DNA of 64,000 nucleotides from Azohydromonas australica DSM 1124 (lineage in GTDB: Bacteria; Pseudomonadota; Gammaproteobacteria; Burkholderiales; Burkholderiaceae_C): NCBI RefSeq assembly GCF_000430725.1, contig NZ_AUMO01000017.1, positions 124,001-188,000 on the forward strand, given 5' to 3'. The notes beneath the pieces are model-generated. The model was not told where the DNA came from and ran no database searches. It saw nothing but the letters and a program-made list of their open reading frames with translations. This document shows, piece by piece, positions 20,597 through 30,942 of this stretch (position 1 is the first letter of the stretch; each line of letters starts with the position of its first letter). Both the position numbers and the translations under genes were made by a program.

Positions 20597-21541
20597 ATGA
20601 GTCAGAACCAGGTCTGTTCGGTTATTGTTCTGGGCGCGGCGGGCTTCGTAGGCCGGCATGTATGCCGCACGCTTGCTGAACTGGGCGTGGAAGTCATCGG
20701 ACTGGGCCATGGAAACTGGGATGAAGTGCAATGGCGTTCCTGGGGCCTTTCCCGCTGGATCAACGCCGACGTCACCGCGGACAGCCTTCAAGCCGCATGG
20801 CCCGGCCCGGGAAAGAGCTTCAGCGTCATCCATTGCGCCGGAAGCGGTGCAGTTTCCTATGCATACCAGCAACCGCTGGACGATTTTGAGCGCGCCGTTC
20901 ACACGACGGCCCAGCTTCTCGAATGGGCACGGCGGCATGAGACTTCATGCCACCGCGTCGTGATCGTTTCCAGCGCCGCCGTCTATGGAGATCAGGGAAA
21001 CAAAAACCTGACGGAAAACTCCGTGCGCGCGCCCATTTCCCCCTACGGTTTCAACAAGACAGCGGCCGAGTTGCTGTGCGAATCTTACAGCCGCTTTTTC
21101 AACGTCAAAATCAGCATCGTGAGGTTGTTTTCGGTCTATGGCGAAGGGTTGAAGAAGCAGTTGCTCTGGGATGCCTGCAACAAGTTCCACAAAGGCACTC
21201 CCCATTTCTTCGGCACGGGTGATGAAATGCGTGACTGGATCCATGTCACCGATGCGGCAGCCTTGCTGTGTGCGGCCGCGCGGCCATCTCCGAGCCCGTT
21301 TGACATCTACAACGGCGGTCATGAGCAGCGTTCCACGAGCAATGTGCTCCATACGCTGGGCGCCTGTTTTGACGGCCAGCCCGTGCCCACCTTTACCGGG
21401 GAAACTCATGTCGGCAATCCTCGCCGCCTGACCTCCGACAGTGGCCATGCCATGCGCCAACTGACATGGCGGCCCTATAAGGCACTGACCGACGCATTGC
21501 CGCGCTACGTGCATTGGTTCAAGAAGGAAATTGCCCGATGA
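20597..21541 (+). CDS. NAD-dependent epimerase/dehydratase family protein
   Basis: Sugar-nucleotide-modifying extended SDR, 314 residues. It has VLGAAGFVGRHVCRTL at the N-terminus, VSSAAVYGD and the catalytic YGFNKTAAEL, then VRLFSVYGEG and RDWIHVTDAA. The pattern fits the UDP-glucose 4-epimerase/dehydratase superfamily, but I cannot name the substrate. The ATG at 20597 follows a good AGAGGAAGAAA ribosome site. The stop overlaps the next start (ATGA). It may make an additional, non-rhamnose/fucose/tyvelose sugar or branch. Confidence 0.78.
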   Translation: MSQNQVCSVIVLGAAGFVGRHVCRTLAELGVEVIGLGHGNWDEVQWRSWGLSRWINADVTADSLQAAWPGPGKSFSVIHCAGSGAVSYAYQQPLDDFERAVHTTAQLLEWARRHETSCHRVVIVSSAAVYGDQGNKNLTENSVRAPISPYGFNKTAAELLCESYSRFFNVKISIVRLFSVYGEGLKKQLLWDACNKFHKGTPHFFGTGDEMRDWIHVTDAAALLCAAARPSPSPFDIYNGGHEQRSTSNVLHTLGACFDGQPVPTFTGETHVGNPRRLTSDSGHAMRQLTWRPYKALTDALPRYVHWFKKEIAR

Positions 21542-22698
21542 AACGTCGCATTGCTTTTGTTCAGCAATTCAGCGACAAGGATTGGCTGGGGGGCAAGAAC
21601 TACTTTTCGAGCCTGATGAACGCCATTCATGCCGTGGCGCCGGACAGCATTCAGATGGTGCTTTTCACAGGCCATAAAATCACTGCGGAACTGCCCCGGG
21701 AACTGCCTTTCCTGGACGTCGTCCGCACGCCACTGCTTGATCGCCGCCATCCGGCCTGGATAGGGCGGCAATTGATGCGCTCCTGGTATCGCCTTCAGCA
21801 TGACCCGGTGTTCGACCGGTTGCTGCAACGCGAACGCATCGACCTCCTTTCCCATACCGAGCCTTTGGTCGCCGCCCGAACCAGCATCAAGACCTTGGGC
21901 TGGTTGCCAGATTTCCAGTTCATGCACCTGCCGCAGTTCTGGAGTGAAAAGCAGATCAGTGCGACCCAGCGCTCCTACAACACCATCGTGGAGCACTCCG
22001 ACGCCGTGGTCGTCAGCAGCCATCATGCCTTGCATGATTTGCGTCACTTCGCGCCAGCAAGCCGCACACCGGCCCACGTGCTTCACTTCATCCCGTCACG
22101 CGTACGTTTCGACGGCATCCTGTCTCGCGAGCAGATAAACCTCAAATACGATCTTCCGGAACGCTACATTCATCTTCCCAATCAATTCTGGGCACACAAG
22201 AATCATGGCGTCGTGCTCGAAGCGTTGTCGCAACTGAAGGCGGCCGGATCGTCCGCGACGGTCGTGTGCACTGGACATACCCGTGACGTTCGCCGCCCTG
22301 AATACTTCGACCAATTGATGGCACGGTGCAGGGATCTGGGCCTAGAAAACAATTTCCGTGTACTGGGCGTGGTGCCCTACGTGGACATGCAGTCCCTGAT
22401 GCTGCATGCCCACGCGGTGCTCAACCCTTCGAAGTTCGAAGGCTGGAGCACCACGGTCGAGGAAGCCAAGCTCATGGGCAAGACCATTATCCTTTCTGAT
22501 ATTGCCGTGCATCGGGAGCAAGCCCCGGAGCGCGGCTTTTACTTTGCTCTCGGAGATCCGCAGGCCTTGGCCACGGTGCTCGATGCCGTGCAGAAGCAAC
22601 TGCCACACCCGTGGAGCCGCGACGCCATCGAGTCCCGCTACGGTACGGCACTGATGGCGTTCGGAAAAAGGTACCTGTCCATCATAAATACACTCTGA
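21538..22698 (+). CDS. GT-B glycosyltransferase (family 1/4-like)
   Basis: Retaining-type GT-B glycosyltransferase, 386 residues. Seen: an N-terminal GGKNYFSSLMNAIH (family 4 entry motif), the linker LPNQFWAHKNHGVVLEAL (typical 'ph.. HKNh' motif before the C-terminal domain) and the sugar-nucleotide-binding NPSKFEGWSTTVEEAKLMG with the conserved E-x7-E. ATG at 21538 overlaps the epimerase stop. It transfers an unidentified sugar onto the growing lipid-linked repeat at the cytoplasmic membrane. Confidence 0.85.
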   Translation: MKRRIAFVQQFSDKDWLGGKNYFSSLMNAIHAVAPDSIQMVLFTGHKITAELPRELPFLDVVRTPLLDRRHPAWIGRQLMRSWYRLQHDPVFDRLLQRERIDLLSHTEPLVAARTSIKTLGWLPDFQFMHLPQFWSEKQISATQRSYNTIVEHSDAVVVSSHHALHDLRHFAPASRTPAHVLHFIPSRVRFDGILSREQINLKYDLPERYIHLPNQFWAHKNHGVVLEALSQLKAAGSSATVVCTGHTRDVRRPEYFDQLMARCRDLGLENNFRVLGVVPYVDMQSLMLHAHAVLNPSKFEGWSTTVEEAKLMGKTIILSDIAVHREQAPERGFYFALGDPQALATVLDAVQKQLPHPWSRDAIESRYGTALMAFGKRYLSIINTL

Positions 22699-22797
22699 GC
22701 CTGAAAACCCGGGGATTCATGCTCAAGCCTGCCCTGTCCTTTCAAGAAACATTCATGTCTGGCAGGCCACTTCCCCATCTTACAGGCCACTCTTTCC

Positions 22798-23970
22798 ATG
22801 TTCACAGAAACCGTCCTTGAGAACCCATTGCTGCTGGCATGCGCGCTCTTCGGCGTGCTGGTCTACTGGTGTCTGCTCGGTCGGCGCTGGGATCAGCGGA
22901 TATTTCTTGCACTGAATCTTTCGCTGATCACCTTGTGGACAGGCTTGAGCACCTCCGTGCCGGCCCTTCGGCTGGCGGCGCTGCTCTATATTTTGCTGTT
23001 GCTGCTGGGTTACTGGACTCGCCCGGTTTCCAAGGCCGCAATCGCCCGCACGGACGACTGGCTGGACTTCGACGCGGCTCCCCTCGTCCTGGCACTGTCT
23101 GCCCTGCAGTGCTATATCAACATTTCCTCCGGCTACACCACGCTGGATGACAAGGCAGCGCTCTTGATGGAGCTTGCCGAAAGCACCACCTCCCGCTATA
23201 CGGCCTATATTCTTTTTCTTACCAGCTGGCTGAGCGTCCACACCATTTGCAGAGCGGCAAGCCAGAGCCGCTGGTCCTGGATACAGGTGGCCGCCATCGC
23301 CATGACCGCGGCATCATTCGTCACGGGACTGAGCAAGGGCTCGTTCATGCCGCTGCTGCTGACCTTCCTGTTCGTGTATCGCCATCGGATTCCCTTCCCG
23401 GCATTGATGGGCATTATTGCGGGTGGCTTCATGCTGGCCATTTTCATGGTTCAGCGCCTCTTCCCGGATGCGGCGGCGTTCAACGAAGTCGCCGGACTGA
23501 TTTTTGAGCGAATCATCCGCAACGTTGATGTACTGGATTACATCGACTCCCTGGACGACCAGGTCTTCAGCTACCCCCACATTTCACCGGCCTACCTGGC
23601 CTGGCCGCTGTTCCAGTTGACCCAGAAGGATTTCGTCGTGCCAGGCGTCTGGCTGCACGGGACCTTGTATAGCGACTGGCGGGGCTTTGGGCCCAACCCG
23701 ACCTTCGTCGTCGACCAACTGGTTTCAGCATTTTTCATCGGATTACCGCTCGCATTCTTTTTTGGCAAGGCCCTGCGGCTTGCCGACCGCTCGCGCTACC
23801 GCGTTCTTATTGCGGTATTTGTTTATACCCTGTTGCAGGACTGGTATCTCTCATGCCTGCAACTTGGAATGTTTTTTGTTGCAGCCTTGCTGTGCAAAGC
23901 ACTCGGGCAACGCCGGTCATTCTCCGCCCGCACGGCGAGCAGGACCAGACGAAAGCAAAAGATCGCATGA
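22798..23970 (+). CDS. Probable O-antigen polymerase (Wzy-like membrane protein)
   Basis: The 390-residue integral membrane protein has about ten hydrophobic segments and a longer hydrophilic periplasmic-type loop (about 240-310, IDSLDDQVFSYPHISPAYL ... WRGFGPNPTFVVDQLVS). This is the layout of Wzy polymerases, which share little sequence. It lies between glycosyltransferase genes in the lower-GC block, with Wzx, Wzz and the exporter in the same operon. An O-antigen ligase would look similar, so function is inferred mainly from context. The 99 bp upstream hold no gene. Confidence 0.65.
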   Translation: MFTETVLENPLLLACALFGVLVYWCLLGRRWDQRIFLALNLSLITLWTGLSTSVPALRLAALLYILLLLLGYWTRPVSKAAIARTDDWLDFDAAPLVLALSALQCYINISSGYTTLDDKAALLMELAESTTSRYTAYILFLTSWLSVHTICRAASQSRWSWIQVAAIAMTAASFVTGLSKGSFMPLLLTFLFVYRHRIPFPALMGIIAGGFMLAIFMVQRLFPDAAAFNEVAGLIFERIIRNVDVLDYIDSLDDQVFSYPHISPAYLAWPLFQLTQKDFVVPGVWLHGTLYSDWRGFGPNPTFVVDQLVSAFFIGLPLAFFFGKALRLADRSRYRVLIAVFVYTLLQDWYLSCLQLGMFFVAALLCKALGQRRSFSARTASRTRRKQKIA

Positions 23971-24803
23971 AATCGGTTTTTCTCATTCCTCTGTACAAGC
24001 CGGCAGGGCGGCATGTGCTGCTTTTGCAGTCAGCCCTTTCGGCCTGTCCTGCCGGCCAAGGACATGTCTTTCTGGTGGTGGCGGACGGCCCGAACAGCGA
24101 GGTCGAATGGAACAAGGCTACCCTGGAGCAACTCCAAGCCGTAGCCCAGAGCAAGAAAATTGATCTGCGTCTTTATTCGCGCCTGCACGCCTCGGGCTAC
24201 CCAGGCTGCTTCCAGGAATTGATGGTGGATGCACTGGGTATAGAAGACGCGCAGACGATTCAGTTCATCGACCAGGACGATTACTGCCTGCCTGTGCGCT
24301 TCAGCCCACGCGCCTCGAACGCCACCATGGCGTCCAGCACACTGGTGGTGAACCAGCACTTCAACGTACTGACCATGCATCGGTTCGACGAATCCGTTCA
24401 CACCGGGCTGCTTGAAACTCCGTCACAAGGAATGACATTTTCAACCACGCCAGCCATGGCAAAAAAATACCTAAAACTGTGCGTGGACTTTCCCGAAGCA
24501 GCCAAGGCGCCTCATGACTATGTCATTGCCCAGCTGGCCATACACGACGGAACCATGGAGAGAGCACCCGGGCCTTCCATGATCTACATTCAGCATGCCG
24601 ACAACGCCATCGGGTATGTCAGTGGTTACCAATGGGTTGCTAGAAAGTTGAAAACGTTCTCGCAAGTCATGGAACGGACGCTGCGACACGCCCGCATCCT
24701 TGACCATATTTATGGCAACACATATTGGACCCGAAGTGCGGCACTGCACCGCAACCCTCTGCGCTCGCTGCTCTATCGGTCCATTCTGAAGCTGGCACGA
24801 TGA
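23967..24803 (+). CDS. Glycosyltransferase (family 2-like)
   Basis: 278 residues. The N-terminus (MKSVFLIPLYKP) and a central acidic motif QFIDQDDYCLPVRFS near 95-110 fit a GT-A fold of family 2; the DQDD is the likely metal/nucleotide site. No membrane helix is visible. ATG at 23967 overlaps the polymerase stop (ATGA) and the stop overlaps the next gene, so the three are translationally coupled. The sugar it moves is unknown. Confidence 0.72.
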   Translation: MKSVFLIPLYKPAGRHVLLLQSALSACPAGQGHVFLVVADGPNSEVEWNKATLEQLQAVAQSKKIDLRLYSRLHASGYPGCFQELMVDALGIEDAQTIQFIDQDDYCLPVRFSPRASNATMASSTLVVNQHFNVLTMHRFDESVHTGLLETPSQGMTFSTTPAMAKKYLKLCVDFPEAAKAPHDYVIAQLAIHDGTMERAPGPSMIYIQHADNAIGYVSGYQWVARKLKTFSQVMERTLRHARILDHIYGNTYWTRSAALHRNPLRSLLYRSILKLAR

Positions 24804-25564
24804 CCTCACCTTTGCTCACGGTCTGCATGGCCATAGGACCCAAGGAATCTGCCGAGCCTGTCCACAAGACAATTGACTCCCTTGCGCAGCAGAACCATGG
24901 CGACATTGAACTGGTCGTCAAGACACTGGATGACCATCTGGCCCCCGAGGTGCAGCAGCGCTGCCTTGGGTTTCAGCATGTCACCTTGAAACTGCTTACA
25001 GGAAAAGATCAGGGCATTTATGACGCCTTCAACATATGCATGCGCGCCAGCCGGGGAAAATACCTCATTTATCTTGGCTGCGGTGACCGCTTGGCCGATG
25101 CCTTCGTGGTCGCCGACCTCGCCCAGCATGCGACCCTCCACCCTGATGCGCCGGTCATCTATGGTCCTGTGCTGATCGAAGACACCAACGGTCGAATCAT
25201 TTCAACCTTCAGCAATGCTGCGTTCCATGGTCAACGCCGCATTTTTCCCTGGCGCAATCCCTGCCATTCGCAAGGCCTGATCTACAAGCGGGAATGGTTG
25301 ATTGGACGTCCTTTCCGAACCGATGTCGGCCCACTTGCGGACTTGATTCACACGCATGAGCACAAGGTTCACCTCAACACCTCCTGGATCAACCGGCCCT
25401 TGAGCATATTCTCGATAGGCGGCATTTCCACCCTCAGGACCCGACGCGCCATGCAGGCCCGGATGCGAGGCATCCTGGAAAACTGCAACAACTTTCCGTT
25501 CCCCACCTTCTGGCGACTGACATCCCGCACTGTCTGCGAGTTGGAATTCATTCTTAGAAAATAA
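24800..25564 (+). CDS. Family 2 glycosyltransferase
   Basis: 254 residues with VHKTIDSLAQQNHGDIELVV, GKDQGIYDAFNICMRAS (the 'DxGiYDAmNkg' motif of O-antigen GT2 enzymes) and YLGCGDRLAD in place of the usual LnsDD, an atypical acidic motif. C-terminal ISTLRTRRAMQARMRG is basic. It overlaps the previous gene by ATGA and lies 7 bp before the next. It adds one sugar of the repeat; specificity is unknown. Confidence 0.85.
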   Translation: MTSPLLTVCMAIGPKESAEPVHKTIDSLAQQNHGDIELVVKTLDDHLAPEVQQRCLGFQHVTLKLLTGKDQGIYDAFNICMRASRGKYLIYLGCGDRLADAFVVADLAQHATLHPDAPVIYGPVLIEDTNGRIISTFSNAAFHGQRRIFPWRNPCHSQGLIYKREWLIGRPFRTDVGPLADLIHTHEHKVHLNTSWINRPLSIFSIGGISTLRTRRAMQARMRGILENCNNFPFPTFWRLTSRTVCELEFILRK

Positions 25565-25571
25565 ACCTGCC

Positions 25572-26702
25572 ATGAAAATATTGCTTGTCTCCAACACCGC
25601 CTGGTCCATTTTCAACTTCAGGCTCAACATCATTCGCGCCTTCCAAGCCAATGGTTTTGAAGTCCATGTGGCAGCGCCGGCAGACTCCTTCTCCCAAAAT
25701 CTTCTGCAGGCTGGCTGCCGGTTTCACCCCATCTACATCGACAGCAAAGGCAAGAACCTTTTTCGAGACCTGCGTTCCATCCGCTCCTTGCGTTCGCTAT
25801 ACCAGTCGGTGGCGCCGGACATCATCATCAACTACACGATCAAACCAGTCATCTACGGATTGATGGCGGCACGCCCACTCAAGATACCGGTCATCAGCGT
25901 CATTACTGGCCTGGGCTCCCCCTTCACATCCAGGAATATAAGCGCCCGGATGATCGAAGGGCTACTGAAAATTACCCAACGCCACGCCGAGATCGTCTTC
26001 TTCCTGAATCGTGATGATTTGGGGGAAATGACATCGAGGCGTGTCATCGACGGTACCAAGGCTCGTCTGCTGCCCAGCGAGGGCATCGACCTGTCGCACT
26101 TCGCGCCCTCGGAACCAGCAAGCTCGGGCGGCAATGACTTGAGTTTTCTTTTTGCTGGCCGCCTACTGTGGGAAAAAGGAGTCGGCCATTTTGTCGAGGC
26201 TGCCCGCATAGTGCGCCGAGAACGGCCCGACATCGTGTTCAAGCTGCTGGGGCCTTGCGGCGTCAACAATGCGTCCGCCCTGACCGAGGCGCAGGTACGG
26301 GCATGGCACGAGGAGGGCGTGATCCAGTATTTGGGCAATACCAGCGACGTACGGCCTTTCATTGCCAGTACCGACTGCGTAGTACTGCCCTCCTTCTACA
26401 GGGAAGGTGTGCCGCGCATCTTGATGGAGGCTGCCGCGATGGCCAAACCCATCATCACCACCGACATGCCAGGGTGTCGCGACGTGGTCGAAGACAACGT
26501 TTCCGGCTTGCTGTGCCGGGCCAATGATCCTCAGGATCTGGCCCGAAAGATGCTGAAATTTTCCGCCATGGAACCGGCAGAGCGAAAATTGATGGGCATC
26601 CGGGGCCGACTGAAAATGGAGCAAGAATTTGATGAGAAGCTTGTGATTGCACAATACAAGCACTCCATCAGCCACATTCTCGGCAATCAAGGTGCTGTCT
26701 GA
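25572..26702 (+). CDS. Family 4 glycosyltransferase
   Basis: 376 residues, GT-B fold. N-terminal LLVSNTAWSIFNFRLNIIRA (typical of PglA/CapM-like GT4 enzymes that act early on lipid-linked oligosaccharides), INYTIKPVIYG, then FLFAGRLLWEKGVGHFVEAA and the C-terminal EGVPRILMEAAAMAKPIIT with the conserved E-x7-E. Last gene of the + strand operon and last gene of the lower-GC block. A convergent operon starts on the other side of a 135 bp gap. Confidence 0.88.
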   Translation: MKILLVSNTAWSIFNFRLNIIRAFQANGFEVHVAAPADSFSQNLLQAGCRFHPIYIDSKGKNLFRDLRSIRSLRSLYQSVAPDIIINYTIKPVIYGLMAARPLKIPVISVITGLGSPFTSRNISARMIEGLLKITQRHAEIVFFLNRDDLGEMTSRRVIDGTKARLLPSEGIDLSHFAPSEPASSGGNDLSFLFAGRLLWEKGVGHFVEAARIVRRERPDIVFKLLGPCGVNNASALTEAQVRAWHEEGVIQYLGNTSDVRPFIASTDCVVLPSFYREGVPRILMEAAAMAKPIITTDMPGCRDVVEDNVSGLLCRANDPQDLARKMLKFSAMEPAERKLMGIRGRLKMEQEFDEKLVIAQYKHSISHILGNQGAV

Positions 26703-26739
26703 AGTCAAGTCCACGTCCGGCATTGCACTGATGGACTCT

Positions 26740-26784
26740 TCAAACACGAAGGTTCAGCACGAAATTTTCGCAAACCGTGTTTGA
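26740..26784. terminator. Inverted repeat between convergent polysaccharide operons
   Basis: TCAAACACG at 26740-26748 and CGTGTTTGA at 26776-26784 form a perfect 9-bp stem around a 27-nt loop, in the 135 bp gap between the convergent operons. It may act as a bidirectional terminator, but it has no clear U-tract and the loop is long. Confidence 0.4.
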
Positions 26785-26837
26785 AATCAAATGCAGCGAG
26801 AGTGCTCGACCGCCTTTCCCTTCCGCGATATCACGGT

Positions 26838-28136
26838 TCACGACGACGAGGATGGCCGTATTTCGACCCCGAACCACGGCATAGGGCACCGCCGCTGCGC
26901 TACCCACCACGTCAGCGCGAATCGCAGCCCCATGCTCAGGCTGAAAGCCATGGCGGCGCCCGGCAGCCCCAGCGGCTTGACCAGCATCAGCAGCAAGGCA
27001 ACGTTGACCAGGCCCGACACCACGGTGACCAGCGCCAGCGCCCCGGTACGCCGCGAATAGAAAACGTAGTTGTTGACCATGAAATACATGCCGTTGAAGG
27101 CCTGCCCCAGCGCCAGCCAGCCGATGAGCGCGCCCGCGTGCACAAACTCCGGCCCCGCGAGCCAGCTCACCAGCAGCGGCCCCAGTTCCAGCGCCATCGC
27201 CGCGCCCAGCAGCACCAGCGCGAACCAGGCATAAGTCAGCCGCACGATGCGCCGCTTCTCCGCGGCGTCGTTGCGCTGCAGCCGCTCGAACAGCCACGGG
27301 CCGTAGGCCTTGTTGAGGGCGTCGAACACCAGGCCCATGCCGTTGGCCACCTGCACCGCCACCATGTAGACGCCCGCCTCGGCCAAGCCCAGCTCGGCGT
27401 GGATGACGACGCGGTCCACCGCGTTGAGCAGGAAGAGCCCGGAGAAATGCGGCACCAGCGGCAGCCCGAAAGCCAGCGCATCCTTGAGCTGGTCCGGCCG
27501 CCACACCAGCAGCCTCAGCAACGCGTCGCGGCGCAGCAGCGCCAGCGCCAGCAGCGCGAACAGCCCGGTCGTCCCCACCTGCGCCGCCATGCGGCCGTCC
27601 GCGCCCTGATCCAGTCCCACCACCAGCAGCAGCGACAGCCCCATGTTGAGCAGCCCCTGCGAGACCTGCAGCGCCCCGAAGCACCGCGCTTGGTGGCGCA
27701 CCTGCCACTGGCCCAGCCGGATGCCCATGACCGCCGAGCAGGCGCAGGAGAACACCGCCCAGGACATCCACTGCGGCCGCAGCCCCAGCGCCGCTGCCAG
27801 CGGCTCGCGCAGCAGCTGGATCAGGCCCAGCATCAGCACGCTGGCGCACAGCACCAGCTGCAGGCAGGCACCGATGAAGCCCGCGAGCTCGCGCTGCGCG
27901 CAGGCCCCGTCGGCGTCGTAGAACTTGCGCCCCGCCGCCCCCGCCACGCTCAGCCCCACCAGGGGCTCCAGCGCACACAGCAGGGTCTGGAACATCGCCA
28001 CCTCGCCGTAGCCCTCGGGCCCCAGCACGCGGGTCAGCAGCGGCAGCAGCGCAAAAGGGATGGCGGCGTTGACGACGTTGGCCACCAGGTAGACGGCGGC
28101 ACCCGACAGCAGCGTGTTGGCCGGCACGGGGGTCAA
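26838..28136 (-). CDS. Wzx-type polysaccharide flippase (second copy)
   Basis: The 432-residue membrane protein has about 12-14 hydrophobic helices. It opens with AIPFALLPLLTRVLGPEGYGEVAMF, the typical start of polysaccharide-biosynthesis flippases (PST/MATE-like), and has RRTGALALVTVVSGLVNVALL near the C-terminus. It probably translocates the lipid-linked glycan built by the - strand operon. The start is uncertain: TTG at 28136, overlapping a small upstream ORF stop as TTGA, or GTG at 28127. It is the last gene of the operon, 315 bp beyond the dehydratase gene. Confidence 0.85.
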   Translation of the reverse strand: MTPVPANTLLSGAAVYLVANVVNAAIPFALLPLLTRVLGPEGYGEVAMFQTLLCALEPLVGLSVAGAAGRKFYDADGACAQRELAGFIGACLQLVLCASVLMLGLIQLLREPLAAALGLRPQWMSWAVFSCACSAVMGIRLGQWQVRHQARCFGALQVSQGLLNMGLSLLLVVGLDQGADGRMAAQVGTTGLFALLALALLRRDALLRLLVWRPDQLKDALAFGLPLVPHFSGLFLLNAVDRVVIHAELGLAEAGVYMVAVQVANGMGLVFDALNKAYGPWLFERLQRNDAAEKRRIVRLTYAWFALVLLGAAMALELGPLLVSWLAGPEFVHAGALIGWLALGQAFNGMYFMVNNYVFYSRRTGALALVTVVSGLVNVALLLMLVKPLGLPGAAMAFSLSMGLRFALTWWVAQRRCPMPWFGVEIRPSSSS

Positions 28137-28451
28137 CGCCTGGTGAAGAAGCCGCCCAGCAGTCCGGTGCTCCCTCCGGAAGGATTGCGTCGCGGGAAGA
28201 AGACGTCCGGGAGCGTCGGCAGTTCAGGCATGCGGCACCGCGATAGGCAGGCCGGCGAACGCGCGGGAAACCACGGGACAGCAGGCGCGCGGCACCGGGA
28301 GGTGGAGTCGGCCATTCTGGAACGCCCCCTGTGCACGTGGATGCGCCCTCATCTATGGACCCGGGGGGAGCCCTCCCCCCTTGGGGGGAAACATCGGCCT
28401 CAGGGGATGACAGCCGCGGCGCGCCTCAGGGCGGCGGCCGGGCCGCCTCGC
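28137..28451. other. 315-bp gap with a possible 32-codon ORF
   Basis: The gap separates the dehydratase stop (28452) from the flippase start. On the - strand a small frame (28231 to 28133; MPELPTLPDVFF...) ends exactly at the flippase start with a TTGA overlap, which could couple translation, but nothing marks it as a real protein. CCCCCC (28375-28380) and GGGGGG (28383-28388) face each other as a G/C hairpin without a T-tract. I see no RNA gene or mobile element. Confidence 0.3.
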
Positions 28452-30319
<1,868 letters not shown>

Positions 30320-30323
<4 letters not shown>

Positions 30324-30910
30324 CGCGAGGCCAGCAGCCGCAGCGTGCGCAGCAGGATGCGCAGGTCCGACGCCAGCGTGGCGCTGCCCGCGTAAGCCAC
30401 CTGCTGCGCCAGTTTCGCGGGCAGCACCTGCTCGACGTAGGCGCGCTCCGGGTCGGCCGCCTGCGCCAGCAGCGCGCCCTCGTCCAGGTGCGCCAGCGAG
30501 GCCGGGTCGGTGATGCCCGGGCGCACCGAGAGCACCGCCTCGCGCAGCGCCGGCGGGTAGTGCTGCACGTAGCGCGGCACTTCCGGGCGCGGGCCGACCA
30601 GGCTCATGTCGCCCTTGAGCACGTCGATGAGCTGCGGCAGCTCGTCCAGGCGGCGCGAGCGCAGCCAGCACCCGGCGCGGGTGATGCGCGCGTCCAGCCC
30701 CACCGTCAGCGGCAGCCCCGCGGCGTCGGTGCGCATGGTGCGGAACTTGTGGATGCGAAAGGGCTTGCCGTGCCGCCCGACCCGCTCCTGCCGGAACAGC
30801 GCCGGGCCGGGCGAATCGAGCCGGATCCACAGCGCGATGGAGAGCAGCAGCGGCGACAGCAGCAGCAGCGCCGCCGCGGCGATGACCAGATCGAACACTC
30901 GTTTGCCCAT
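30320..30910 (-). CDS. Initiating sugar-1-phosphate transferase (PglC/WcaJ-C type)
   Basis: Monotopic phosphoglycosyl transferase that places the first sugar-1-P on undecaprenyl phosphate. 196 residues: one re-entrant N-terminal helix (VFDLVIAAAALLLLSPLLL), HKFRTMRTDA, the catalytic/conserved DELPQLIDVLKGDMSLVGPRPE (about 90-112, best read as two halves) and RPGITDPASL. The small size, without extra N-terminal helices, matches PglC. Start ATG at 30910 (MGKRVFDL); upstream in-frame codons look spurious. Its neighbours, a dehydratase and an aminotransferase, could supply a diamino-trideoxy sugar. Confidence 0.93.
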
Positions 30911-30942
30911 GTCCCGAAGGCGCCTTCCACTCAACGCCCGCT

